64,000 nucleotides of DNA from Haloplanus sp. HW8-1. Lineage in GTDB: Archaea; Halobacteriota; Halobacteria; Halobacteriales; Haloferacaceae. A model generated the notes under the pieces. The model saw only the letters and a list, made by a program, of their open reading frames with translations. It was not told where the DNA came from and ran no database searches. Where the stretch lies: positions 186,001 through 250,000 of the forward strand of contig NZ_CP098518.1 in assembly GCF_023703795.1 (NCBI RefSeq), given 5' to 3'. Shown in pieces: positions 53,738 through 62,747 of this stretch (the stretch's first letter is position 1; each line of letters starts with the position of its first letter). The position numbers were made by a program, and so were the translations under genes.

Positions 53738-53744
53738 TTTTTAT
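53738..53744 (+). promoter_or_regulatory. TATA-like box for polB
   Basis: TTTTTAT, 27 bp before ATG 53768, which supports that start over the in-frame 53708 start. Confidence 0.5.
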
Positions 53745-53767
53745 CGGGGAGCGTCGAAGTGGGCGGC

Positions 53768-56700
53768 ATGGAACAGGCGGAGCTCACCGGGTCCTGGGGG
53801 ACCGACGACGCCGACAGACCGGAGGCGGAGGCCGTCGCCGTCGCCGGGGACGTCGGGCAGTCGGTCGCCGAAGTCGTCGACGCCGCGGACCTGAAGTTTC
53901 CCGACCCCGAGGGGACCGTCGACCTCGCGGTCACGCAGGTCGACTACACGATCGAGGGACAGGGGTCCGACGAGTACCCCGTCGTCCACGTGTTCGGGCG
54001 GACGCCCGACGGCGACGCCGAACACGTCCGCGTCCTCGGGTTCGAACCGTACTTCTACGCGCCGACGGCGAGTCTCGACGACGACGACCTGGACCGCGAC
54101 GTGATCACGCGAACGGAGACCGGCTACGAGAGCATCCGCGGCGAGCAACTGACGAAGATCTGTACGCAGACGCCGCGGGACGTCGGGCAGATCCGCGACG
54201 AGTTCGACCACTTCGAGGCGGACATCCTCTTTCCGAACCGCCTGCTGATCGACAAGGACATCGGCGGGGGCGTTCGCGTCCCGGTCCGCAGGCTGGAGAG
54301 CGGGGCGATCCAGGTCCCCCACGACGAACTGGTCGCGGTCGATCCGCCCGAGACCGACCTCCGGGTGAACACGTTCGACATCGAGGTCGACGACCGCTCC
54401 GGCTTCCCCGAGGACGGCGAGGAGCCCATCGTCTGTCTCACCAGCCACGACTCCCACGAGGACGAGTACGTCGCGTGGCTGTACGATCCTGGTACGGGAG
54501 TGACACCACCGGAAGCGCTCGACGAGTACCAACCCTTCCGGGACGACATCGAAGCCGACGTGCGTGTTTTCGAGACTGAGGAGGCCATGCTGGACTCGTA
54601 CGTCGACTACATCGAGCGCGTAACCGACCCGGACGTGATCACCGGCTGGAACTGTCTTCCCGGTGACGCTCGGGTTCTTTTGGCCGACGGCACGGAGCGA
54701 GTCATCCGAGACGTACAGGTCGGCGATACGGTCGTCGGCAACGAGGACCAACGGACGACCGTCGCGGAAGTGACCGACAAGTGGAAGAGTGAGAAGCCGG
54801 TCCTCGAGTTTGACCTCGCCGATGGGACGTCGCTTCGGTCGTCGAGCGAACATCGAATCATGATCGGCGACGACGACTCCGTCGACTGGAAAGAAGGCGG
54901 GGATGTCGAACCGGGGGAGTACGTTCTCAAACCCAGAAAGCTGACCGTCGAGGACGAGACCGTTCCGGCGCTTTCGGAGCTGGTTCCGATCGAAAACCAG
55001 CGATTCGCCGATACCGACGCCGTCAGGTCGTTCAAAGAGACGCTCCCGCACGGCGCGGTCTCCGACCTCGCGGACCAGTTCGACCTCGCGACGGGAACTC
55101 TCTACCACCCGAGGACGGACGTGTGGACGCCGAAGCGATGCTCGATCGCAGCCGAGGAGTTCGACGTCCCGCTTCCGGATGGGGGTCGGACGTATCGTCG
55201 TACCCGTGCCGATCTCGACAGACAACTCACCGAACGGGAGGCGTATCTCGCTGGACTCGTCCTGACGGACGGAACGATGTCGCTCGACGATGGAGTTCGG
55301 TTTTACAACACTCGAACGGAACTGCACGATCAGTTCGCCGATGAGAACGAGTTACTGCCCGACGGGACGGGTTGTTACGCGCAGAACGTCCTCGATTACG
55401 CGATGTTGCACGCGTTCAACGGCCTTGGAATCCCGTTCGGTGACAAAAACGACGGCCCTGTCGATCTCTCGACGGTGTACGAACTACCCGAGGAGTACAT
55501 CGCCCGGTTCCTTGCGGGCGTCATCGATGGCGACGGCAACGTCTCAGACTCGGTTACGGTCGCAGCGGAAAACCGATCCATCGGCAGATGGTACGCCAAG
55601 CTGTTCCGACGACTCGGCGTCTACGCCCACCAGCGGGAGAACGTCGTTCGGATTCCCGATGCCGAGCGTGACCTCGAGCGACTGAAGGAAACCGTTCTCC
55701 CGCATATGTGTCACTCGGAGAAATCACGGGCACTTTCGAACCTCAGTGGGGGTACAAGCGGACGGACGGAAGACATCCCGTACGCCCTCTTCGAGGCCGA
55801 ATCCGGCAGTGACGCTCGGCGTATCGCTCGGGACAAGCACCGGCGAGACATCGCGCTCAAGCGTCACGAAACGACCGTCGAGGCGTGGGAAGAGTACGTC
55901 TTCGTGGCCGTCGAGAACGTCGAACAGGTGGGGACCGAAACGACCTACGACATCGAGACAACCACACACAACTTCGTCGCCGACGACTGTCTCGTTCACA
56001 ACTGTGACGACTTCGACGCGCCGTATCTCATCGACCGGATGGAGGAACTGCAGGGGCCCCACCACGAGTACGACCTGAACCCCGAACGACTCTCCCGGAT
56101 CGACGAGGTGTGGCGCAGCGACTGGGGCGGCCCCACGATCAAAGGTCGGGTCGTCTTCGACCTCCTCTATGCCTACAAGCGCACGCAGTTCACCGAACTG
56201 GAGTCCTATCGCCTCGACGCGGTGGGCGAACAGGAACTCGGGGCGGGCAAGGAGCGGTACACCGGCGACATCGGCGACCTCTGGGAGGAGGACCCGACGC
56301 GGCTGCTGGAGTACAACCTCCGCGACGTGGAGCTCTGTGTCGAACTCGACCGCAAGCGCGACATCATCTCTTTCTGGGACGAGGTGCGGACGTTCGTCGG
56401 GTGCAAACTGGAGGACGCCCCCACGCCGGGCGACGCCGTCGACGTGTACGTCCTGCACAAGGTCCACGGGAACTTCGCGCTCCCCTCGAAAGGGCGGGCC
56501 GACGCCGAGGACTACGAGGGTGGCGCGGTGTTCGATCCGATCACCGGGATCAAGGAAAACGTAAGTGTTCTAGATTTGAAAAGTTTGTATCCCATGTGCA
56601 TGGTGACCATCAACGCCTCCCCGGAGACGAAAGTCGACCCCGAGGACTACGCCGACGACACCTACCGCGCCCCCAACGGCACCCACTTCAGGAAGGAACC

Positions 56701-58933
56701 GGACGGCGTCATCCGGGAGATGGTCGACGAGTTGCTGGCGGAACGGGAACAAAAGAAGGCCGAGCGCAACGACCACGACCCCGACAGTCAGGCGTACGAG
56801 CAGTACGACCGACAGCAGCAAGCTGTCAAGGTTATTATGAACTGCTTCACGTCCGACACCGACGTGTTGACGCCCAACGGCGTCCGGAACATCCGAGACC
56901 TCGAAGTCGGCGACGACGTGTACTCGATCGACCCCGAGACGATGCGGATGGAGACCAAGCTGGTGACCGAGACGCACGCGTATCCGGAGTACCGGGGCGA
57001 TCTCGTCGACGTCGAGACGAGCAAGGTCGACTTCAGCGTCACGCCGAACCACCGGATGCTCGTCCGGAAGGACGACACCAACGGCGTCTCGTGGGACGAG
57101 TTCCGGTTCGTCGAGGCCGGCGACCTGAACGAGTCGTCACACTACGAACTGCCTCACGGTTGGGGGTTCTCGCATCAGGATGCGCTTGGAGAGACGATGG
57201 ACGTGATCGACCTTGTGCGCGAACACACGGATGTTGACATCACGCTATCCGACGGAGGGACGAAAGCCGCCGCGAAGTACGGAACGCCAAACGTTTCTGA
57301 CCGTGTTGAGACTGATGCGTTCCTCGAATTCCTCGCTTGGTACATCACAGAGGGGAGTCTCTACGAGGCAGACACCGCAAACTATCGAGTGAAGATCGCA
57401 CAGGAGGAGCAGACAGAACGTGAACGAATTGCAAACCTCGTGGAACAGTTCGTCGATTACTACTACGCCGACGATCGCTCGGTTAGCTTTTCGAGTCGCC
57501 TTTGGTCGGCGTTGCTAGGGGAACTGTGTGGCCGGGAGAGCGAAACCAAACGAATTCCTGAACTGGTATTTGAGGCTAGCCGCGAGCAAAAGGAACTATT
57601 TCTCGATACGCTCATCGCGGGCGACGGTGACCGTCAGGTGAACAGTTGGCGCTACTCAACGGTAAGTGACCAATTACGCGACGACGTGCTCCGCCTTTGT
57701 GCCCACCTGGGCTTGACCGCGAGCTACAACCGTGACAGCGGGACGTGGCGCATCTACTGCACCGAGAACGCCAAGAACAGTATCCGGATGCATCGCTCGG
57801 GCGGGCGAAGCACCGCCGACGACGGCGTCTACTGTGTTACTGTTGCGGACAATAATACGCTCCTCGCCGGTCGTAATGGGAAATTCCAATTCGTTGGTAA
57901 TTCACTGTACGGCGTTCTCGGATGGGACCGCTTCCGCCTCTACGACCGCGAGATGGGCGCGGCCGTCACCGCCACCGGCCGCGAGGTCATCGAGCACACC
58001 CAGTCGGCCGCCAACGACGTGGGCTACGAGGTGGCCTACGGCGACACCGATTCAGTCATGTTAGAAATCGGAGAGGAAGCCGTTGCCGAGGAGGTTCCCG
58101 ACGAGGTCCGGGAGGCCCACCCCGACGCCGACGAGTCGGATCTCCGACAGATCACTGGCGCCATCGAGACGGGCTACGAACTCGAGGAGAGCATCAACGA
58201 CTCCTACGACGAGTTCGCACTGGAGGAACTCAACGCCCACGAGCACCGCTTCCAGATCGAGTTCGAGAAGCTCTACCGGCGGTTCTTCCAGGCGGGCAAG
58301 AAAAAGCGGTACGCGGGCCACATCGTCTGGAAGGAGGGCAAACACGTCGACGACATCGACATCACGGGCTTCGAGTACAAGCGCTCGGACATCGCACCCA
58401 TCACCAAGGCGGTCCAGCGCCGCGTCATCGAGATGATCGTCACGGGCGAGGACGTCGACGACGTCGAGGAGTACGTCCACGACGTCATCGAGGACTTCGA
58501 GGCCGGAAACGTCGACCTGAACGACGTGGGCATCCCGGGTGGCATCGGGAAACGCCTGACGGCCTACGATACGGACACGGCACAGGTCAGGGGGGCGAAA
58601 TACGCCAACCACCTCCTCGGCACCAACTTCCAGCGGGGGAGCAAGCCGAAGCGACTGTACCTGAAGAAGGTTCACCCCGAATTCTTCCGACGGCTGGAAG
58701 CGGAAGAGGGGTTCGACCCACAGAGCGACGCCCTCTACGGCGAGTTCAAGCGCGATCCGGACGTGATCTGTTTCGAGTACGCCGACCAGATCCCCGACGC
58801 CTTCGAGATCGACTGGGACAAGATGCTGGAAAAGACGCTCAAGGGACCGATCGCCCGAATCATCGAGGCGCTCGATCTCTCGTGGGACGAGGTGAAAAGC
58901 GGTCAGCGACAGACCGGACTCGGTCAGTTCTGA
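53768..58933 (+). CDS. polB: Family B replicative DNA polymerase with two inteins
   Basis: 1721 codons, leaving 918 residues after removal of both inteins. Exonuclease motifs: ExoI VNTFDIEVDDRSGF, ExoII ITGWN/CDDFDAPYL (split by intein 1), ExoIII LEYNLRDVELC. Polymerase motifs: A VLDLKSLYP, B KVIMN/SLYG (split by intein 2), C YGDTDS. The extein codons are GC-rich except for AT-rich patches at motifs A and C. The protein must splice twice before it can replicate DNA. Confidence 0.96.
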   Translation: MEQAELTGSWGTDDADRPEAEAVAVAGDVGQSVAEVVDAADLKFPDPEGTVDLAVTQVDYTIEGQGSDEYPVVHVFGRTPDGDAEHVRVLGFEPYFYAPTASLDDDDLDRDVITRTETGYESIRGEQLTKICTQTPRDVGQIRDEFDHFEADILFPNRLLIDKDIGGGVRVPVRRLESGAIQVPHDELVAVDPPETDLRVNTFDIEVDDRSGFPEDGEEPIVCLTSHDSHEDEYVAWLYDPGTGVTPPEALDEYQPFRDDIEADVRVFETEEAMLDSYVDYIERVTDPDVITGWNCLPGDARVLLADGTERVIRDVQVGDTVVGNEDQRTTVAEVTDKWKSEKPVLEFDLADGTSLRSSSEHRIMIGDDDSVDWKEGGDVEPGEYVLKPRKLTVEDETVPALSELVPIENQRFADTDAVRSFKETLPHGAVSDLADQFDLATGTLYHPRTDVWTPKRCSIAAEEFDVPLPDGGRTYRRTRADLDRQLTEREAYLAGLVLTDGTMSLDDGVRFYNTRTELHDQFADENELLPDGTGCYAQNVLDYAMLHAFNGLGIPFGDKNDGPVDLSTVYELPEEYIARFLAGVIDGDGNVSDSVTVAAENRSIGRWYAKLFRRLGVYAHQRENVVRIPDAERDLERLKETVLPHMCHSEKSRALSNLSGGTSGRTEDIPYALFEAESGSDARRIARDKHRRDIALKRHETTVEAWEEYVFVAVENVEQVGTETTYDIETTTHNFVADDCLVHNCDDFDAPYLIDRMEELQGPHHEYDLNPERLSRIDEVWRSDWGGPTIKGRVVFDLLYAYKRTQFTELESYRLDAVGEQELGAGKERYTGDIGDLWEEDPTRLLEYNLRDVELCVELDRKRDIISFWDEVRTFVGCKLEDAPTPGDAVDVYVLHKVHGNFALPSKGRADAEDYEGGAVFDPITGIKENVSVLDLKSLYPMCMVTINASPETKVDPEDYADDTYRAPNGTHFRKEPDGVIREMVDELLAEREQKKAERNDHDPDSQAYEQYDRQQQAVKVIMNCFTSDTDVLTPNGVRNIRDLEVGDDVYSIDPETMRMETKLVTETHAYPEYRGDLVDVETSKVDFSVTPNHRMLVRKDDTNGVSWDEFRFVEAGDLNESSHYELPHGWGFSHQDALGETMDVIDLVREHTDVDITLSDGGTKAAAKYGTPNVSDRVETDAFLEFLAWYITEGSLYEADTANYRVKIAQEEQTERERIANLVEQFVDYYYADDRSVSFSSRLWSALLGELCGRESETKRIPELVFEASREQKELFLDTLIAGDGDRQVNSWRYSTVSDQLRDDVLRLCAHLGLTASYNRDSGTWRIYCTENAKNSIRMHRSGGRSTADDGVYCVTVADNNTLLAGRNGKFQFVGNSLYGVLGWDRFRLYDREMGAAVTATGREVIEHTQSAANDVGYEVAYGDTDSVMLEIGEEAVAEEVPDEVREAHPDADESDLRQITGAIETGYELEESINDSYDEFALEELNAHEHRFQIEFEKLYRRFFQAGKKKRYAGHIVWKEGKHVDDIDITGFEYKRSDIAPITKAVQRRVIEMIVTGEDVDDVEEYVHDVIEDFEAGNVDLNDVGIPGGIGKRLTAYDTDTAQVRGAKYANHLLGTNFQRGSKPKRLYLKKVHPEFFRRLEAEEGFDPQSDALYGEFKRDPDVICFEYADQIPDAFEIDWDKMLEKTLKGPIARIIEALDLSWDEVKSGQRQTGLGQF
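54653..56002 (+). mobile_element. Intein 1 of polB with LAGLIDADG homing endonuclease
   Basis: 450 residues, Cys1 to Asn450 (polB residues 296-745). Splicing block A begins CLPGDARVLLADG; block B is SSEHRIMIG; the end is CLVHN before Cys+1 (CDDFD). The endonuclease shows LAGLVLTDG and LAGVIDGDG. The host site GWN/CDDFD lies in the ExoII motif, so an unspliced chain would lack proofreading. This site is, from memory, one of several known in haloarchaeal polB. Confidence 0.93.
56555..56590 (+). other. AT-rich codon scar at the empty motif A intein site
   Basis: Twelve codons (ten G/C of 36 bases by count) spanning VLDLK/SLYP, ending TTGTAT, within GC-rich coding. The intein site known in archaeal family B polymerases falls between the Lys and Ser codons here. 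Confidence 0.6.
56843..57901 (+). mobile_element. Intein 2 of polB at the motif B site
   Basis: 353 residues (polB residues 1026-1378). Block A begins CFTSDTDVLTPNGV; block B is VTPNHRMLV; the end is FQFVGN before Ser+1 (SLYG). The residue before the final Asn is Gly, not the usual His. Degenerate LAGLIDADG-like helices read LAWYITEGSLYE and LDTLIAGDGDRQ. The central region is clearly AT-richer than the flanks, and the last 70 bases are AT-rich again. Confidence 0.9.
58049..58072 (+). other. AT-rich codon scar at the empty motif C intein site
   Basis: Eight codons (GATTCAGTCATGTTAGAAATC then GGA; nine G/C of 24 by count) directly after YGDT, where the motif C intein of other polymerases is inserted between Thr and Asp. 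Confidence 0.55.
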
Positions 58934-59037
58934 AAGGCGAGTTCGTCTTATCGAAATATTCGTTGTGGTTGGCGAAACTCGAAGGGGGAGAATGCGTAAG
59001 TATTATGCGTGTTACACCCCAGTCGTTCCGTAGGGAA

Positions 59038-59955
59038 ATGGCTACATTACAGATCACCAATCTTCACGCGAAAGTCGCAGAAGAGGGCGGCGAGAGCATC
59101 CTTCGCGGCGTCGACCTGTCGGTCGAGTCGGGCGAAATCCACGCTCTGATGGGGCCGAACGGCTCGGGGAAGTCGACGATGGCGAAGGTGATCGCCGGGC
59201 ACCCCGCCTACGAGGTCACCGACGGCGAGATCACGCTGCTCCTCGACGACGCCGACGTGGCCGACATCGACGAGGACGTACCCGCGGAGATGCGGGAGTG
59301 GGATCTGCTCGCCCTCGAACCCAACGAGCGCGCGGCGCTCGGTATCTTCCTCGGCTTCCAGTATCCGGCCGAGATCGAGGGCGTCACCATGACGAACTTC
59401 CTCCGGCAGGCGCTCAACGCCAAACACGAGGAGCGCGAGGAACTGTTCGAAGAGGACGACGACGCCGACGTCGACGAGGACGACGAGGCGGGCTACGACA
59501 CCTCCCCGATGGAGGGCGAGGCCGACGACGGTGAGATCGGCGTCGCCGAGTTCCAGCAGCTCCTGAAAGGAAAGATGGAACTGCTGGACATGGACGAGAA
59601 GTTCGCCCAGCGATACCTCAACGCCGGCTTCTCCGGCGGCGAGAAGAAACAGAACGAGGTACTCCAGGCGGCGATCCTCGAACCCTCGATCGCGGTGCTC
59701 GACGAGATCGACTCCGGGCTGGACATCGACCGCCTGCAGGACGTCTCCGAGGGGATCAACGCCCTCCGCGACGAGCAGGGGACGGGCGTCCTTCAGATCA
59801 CACACTACCAGCGTATCCTCGATTACGTCGAACCGGATCACGTGCACGTGATGATCGACGGTGAGATCGCACAGAGCGGCGGTGCGGATCTGGCGAAGAA
59901 ACTCGAGGACGAGGGCTACGACTGGGTCCGCGAGCAGGTCTACGAAGCGGCGTAA
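59038..59955 (+). CDS. sufC: Fe-S cluster assembly ATPase SufC
   Basis: 305 residues, an ABC ATPase. Walker A ALMGPNGSGKSTMAKV, signature FSGGEKKQNEVLQAA, Walker B SIAVLDEIDSGLD, switch His in QITHYQRIL. An acidic haloarchaeal insertion (about 135-175, DDADVDEDDEAGYDTSP) sits between the two halves. It powers SufBD for Fe-S cluster building. A TATA-like AGTATTATG lies 30-40 bp upstream of ATG 59038. Confidence 0.95.
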   Translation: MATLQITNLHAKVAEEGGESILRGVDLSVESGEIHALMGPNGSGKSTMAKVIAGHPAYEVTDGEITLLLDDADVADIDEDVPAEMREWDLLALEPNERAALGIFLGFQYPAEIEGVTMTNFLRQALNAKHEEREELFEEDDDADVDEDDEAGYDTSPMEGEADDGEIGVAEFQQLLKGKMELLDMDEKFAQRYLNAGFSGGEKKQNEVLQAAILEPSIAVLDEIDSGLDIDRLQDVSEGINALRDEQGTGVLQITHYQRILDYVEPDHVHVMIDGEIAQSGGADLAKKLEDEGYDWVREQVYEAA

Positions 59956-59977
59956 CGTGAATAGTTTACGCACAAGC

Positions 59978-59984
59978 ATATAAG
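59978..59984 (+). promoter_or_regulatory. TATA-like box for sufB
   Basis: CATATAA, 28 bp before ATG 60008, so sufB probably has a promoter of its own inside the suf cluster. Confidence 0.5.
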
Positions 59985-60007
59985 CAAACAGGATTAACAA
60001 CACACGT

Positions 60008-61435
60008 ATGAGCTCAAACGAGGATCTTAAAGACACCAACACCGAAGCCCGCTTCGAGTTCAAGAAAGAGGAGCGCTCGTCGTTCCAGGCCGAGAAGGGG
60101 TTGACCGAGGAGACGATCCGGGTTATCTCCGAGGACAAAGGTGAGCCGGAGTGGATGTTGAAGCGACGACTCCGGGCGCTCGAACAGTTCCAGGAGATGC
60201 CGATGCCGACCGACTGGCCCGGTCAACCCGACCTCTCCGAGGTCGACGTGAACGAGATCGTCCCGTACATCCGACCGGACGTCGAGACACGCGAGAGCGT
60301 CGACGACTGGACGGATCTGCCCGAGGACATCAAGGACACCTTCGACAAACTGGGGATTCCGGAAGCCGAGAAGAACGCCCTCTCGGGTGTCGGCGCCCAG
60401 TACGAGTCCGAGGTCGTCTACCAGAACATGCAGGAGCGCTGGGAGGAGAAAGGCGTCGTCTTCTGTAACATGGACGAGGCGGTCCAGGAACACGAGGATC
60501 TGGTCCGGGAACACTTCATGACGAAGTGCGTCCCGCCGAGCGACAACAAGTTCGCGGCGCTCCACGGTGCCATCTGGTCCGGCGGGTCGTTCGTCTACGT
60601 CCCCGAGGACACGGTCGTCGAGATGCCCGTACAGGCGTACTTCCGGATGAACTCCGAGGGGATGGGGCAGTTCGAGCACACGCTCATCATCGCCGAGGAA
60701 GGCTCGGAAGTGCACTACATCGAGGGCTGTTCGGCGCCGAAGTACTCGGCGTTCAACCTCCACTCCGGGGGCGTCGAGGTGTTCGTCGGCGAGGACGCAC
60801 ACGTCCAGTACTCCACGGTGCAGAACTGGTCGAAGAACACGTACAACCTGAACACGAAGCGTGCGCTCGTCGAGGCCGACGGACGGATGGAGTGGATTTC
60901 GGGATCGATGGGGTCGAAGGCGACGATGCTGTACCCGTCGACGGTGCTGAAGGGTCGCGGCGCGTCGGACAACCACATCACCATCGCGTTCGCGGGCGAG
61001 GGCCAGAACATCGACACGGGCGCGAAGGTGTACCACAACGCGCCGAACACGAAATCGACGATCGAGTCCAAATCCATCAGCAAGGACGGGGGCCGCACCA
61101 ACTACCGTGGCCTGGTCCACATCGCGGACGGCGCGTCCAACTCCTCGACGTCGGTCGAGTGTGACGCGCTGATGTTCGACAACGAGAGTACGTCGGACAC
61201 GATGCCGTACATGGAGATCAACGAGTCGACGGTGGACGTTGCCCACGAGGCGACCGTCGGCAAGATCGGCGACGAGGACGTGTTCTACCTGCAGAGTCGA
61301 GGGTTGGACGACGACGACGCCAAGCAGATGATCGTCTCGGGGTTCATCGAGCCGATCACGGAGGAACTGCCCATCGAGTACGCGGTCGAACTCAACCGTC
61401 TCGTCGAACTCGAGATGGAGGGGAGTCTCGGATAA
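60008..61435 (+). CDS. sufB: Fe-S cluster assembly scaffold SufB
   Basis: 475 residues, normal length. PPSDNKFAALHGAIWSGGSF, EGMGQFEHTLIIAEEGSEVH, YIEGCSAPKYSAFNLHSGGV and GASDNHITIAFAGEGQNIDT are family signatures; the chain ends in the SufB/D beta-helix tail. It forms the SufB-SufC-SufD scaffold on which clusters are assembled. Confidence 0.95.
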   Translation: MSSNEDLKDTNTEARFEFKKEERSSFQAEKGLTEETIRVISEDKGEPEWMLKRRLRALEQFQEMPMPTDWPGQPDLSEVDVNEIVPYIRPDVETRESVDDWTDLPEDIKDTFDKLGIPEAEKNALSGVGAQYESEVVYQNMQERWEEKGVVFCNMDEAVQEHEDLVREHFMTKCVPPSDNKFAALHGAIWSGGSFVYVPEDTVVEMPVQAYFRMNSEGMGQFEHTLIIAEEGSEVHYIEGCSAPKYSAFNLHSGGVEVFVGEDAHVQYSTVQNWSKNTYNLNTKRALVEADGRMEWISGSMGSKATMLYPSTVLKGRGASDNHITIAFAGEGQNIDTGAKVYHNAPNTKSTIESKSISKDGGRTNYRGLVHIADGASNSSTSVECDALMFDNESTSDTMPYMEINESTVDVAHEATVGKIGDEDVFYLQSRGLDDDDAKQMIVSGFIEPITEELPIEYAVELNRLVELEMEGSLG

Positions 61436-61437
61436 TC

Positions 61438-62652
61438 ATGAGCACGCAGGTACCAGCAGATCTCTCGGAGGCGACCGTTCACGAGATCGCCGACAGCCGA
61501 GACGAACCGGACTGGCTCCGCGAGACGCGACTGAAGGCGCTGACGGCCATGGACGATCTGGAGATGCCCGACGTCATCCAGACGCCCGGCCGTCGGTGGA
61601 CGAACCTCGACCAACTCGACTTCGACGAGTTGGCCGACCCGCTGAACCAGTCCGACGACACCGAACGCGTCACCGCCGAGGGCGTCGAGGTGCTCTCTTT
61701 TGCCGAGGCGATGGAGGAGCGCCCCGAACTCCTCGAAGCGAAGTTCGGCTCCGTGATCGAACCGGAGACGAACTACCTGACTGCGCTGTCGGTTGCCCTC
61801 TTTACCACGGGCACGCTCATCTACGTCCCCGAGGGCGTCGACGCCGAAGACGTGACCATTCGGACGACGATGAACTCCCGGTCGCTGTTCAGCCACACTC
61901 TCGTCGTCACGGAGGACACCTCGTCGGTGACGATCCTCGAACGGATCGACTCCGGCGACGCGGACGTCGAGGGGGCGCGCTACCACAGCAACCTCGTCGA
62001 GGTCGACGCGGGCGAGAACGGCTACGTCCAGTACGGCTCGCTCCAGACGCTCGACGAGGAGACGTACAACGTCACGCTCAAGCGCGGCGACGCCGACGTC
62101 TACGCCACCATCGATTGGATCGAGGGGAACCTTGGCTCCCGGCTGACCCGCTCGGACATCGAGACGGAACTCAACGGCGATAGCTCCGAGACGCAGATCG
62201 TCGGAGCCTTCTTCGGCCACGACGACCAGCATTTCGACGTGAACGCGCGGGTCTGGCACCAGGCCGAACACACCACGGCCGACCTCGTCACCCGCGGCGT
62301 CCTCGACGACACTGCTCGATCGGTGTACGAGGGCGTTCAAGACGTGGGTCGCGAGGCGTGGGACACCAGCTCCTACCAGCGCGAGAACACGCTCATGCTG
62401 AGCGACGACAGCGAGGCCGACGCTTCGCCGAAGCTCATCATCAACAACCACGACACCGAGGCCTCCCACTCGGCGACGGTCGGCCAGGTCGACCGCGAGG
62501 ATCTGTTCTATCTCACCTCGCGGACGATCCCCGAACAGGACGCCCGAAACATGCTCGTCGAAGGCTTCTTCGTGCCCGTCCTCGAGGAGATCGAGGTCGA
62601 GGAACTCCGCGAAGCGCTCGAATCGCGGGTCGCGGCCCGGCTCCGCGAGTAG
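61438..62652 (+). CDS. sufD: Fe-S cluster assembly protein SufD
   Basis: 404 residues, starting 3 bp after the sufB stop. RDEPDWLRETRLKALTAMDD and LSVALFTTGTLIYVPEGVDA parallel SufB; DLFYLTSRTIPEQDARNMLV is the typical SufD end. It pairs with SufB and SufC in the same complex. No cysteine desulphurase (SufS) or SufU is in the window. Confidence 0.94.
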   Translation: MSTQVPADLSEATVHEIADSRDEPDWLRETRLKALTAMDDLEMPDVIQTPGRRWTNLDQLDFDELADPLNQSDDTERVTAEGVEVLSFAEAMEERPELLEAKFGSVIEPETNYLTALSVALFTTGTLIYVPEGVDAEDVTIRTTMNSRSLFSHTLVVTEDTSSVTILERIDSGDADVEGARYHSNLVEVDAGENGYVQYGSLQTLDEETYNVTLKRGDADVYATIDWIEGNLGSRLTRSDIETELNGDSSETQIVGAFFGHDDQHFDVNARVWHQAEHTTADLVTRGVLDDTARSVYEGVQDVGREAWDTSSYQRENTLMLSDDSEADASPKLIINNHDTEASHSATVGQVDREDLFYLTSRTIPEQDARNMLVEGFFVPVLEEIEVEELREALESRVAARLRE

Positions 62653-62668
62653 GCCGCCGCAGGGAACG

Positions 62669-62675
62669 GCTTAAG
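62669..62675 (+). promoter_or_regulatory. TATA-like box upstream of the ferritin-like gene
   Basis: GCTTAAG, 28 bp before ATG 62700. At the usual spacing transcription would start at that ATG, not at the ferritin-like ATG 62744. Confidence 0.5.
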
Positions 62676-62699
62676 TTCCCCTCTCCCCGATTGCCCCGT

Positions 62700-62747
62700 A
62701 TGACCGTCCGACCCAAACGCATACCGAGGTGGCATCCGCTCGCATGA
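62700..62747 (+). CDS. Candidate leaderless 15-residue leader ORF
   Basis: ATG 62700 opens MTVRPKRIPRWHPLA and ends in TGA that overlaps the ferritin-like ATG (ATGA). The TATA 28 bp upstream fits a transcript beginning at this ATG, so ribosomes would load here first and then reinitiate. The peptide is basic and rich in Arg/Pro, possibly a leader that tunes the downstream gene. It could also be a chance ORF. Confidence 0.45.
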   Translation: MTVRPKRIPRWHPLA

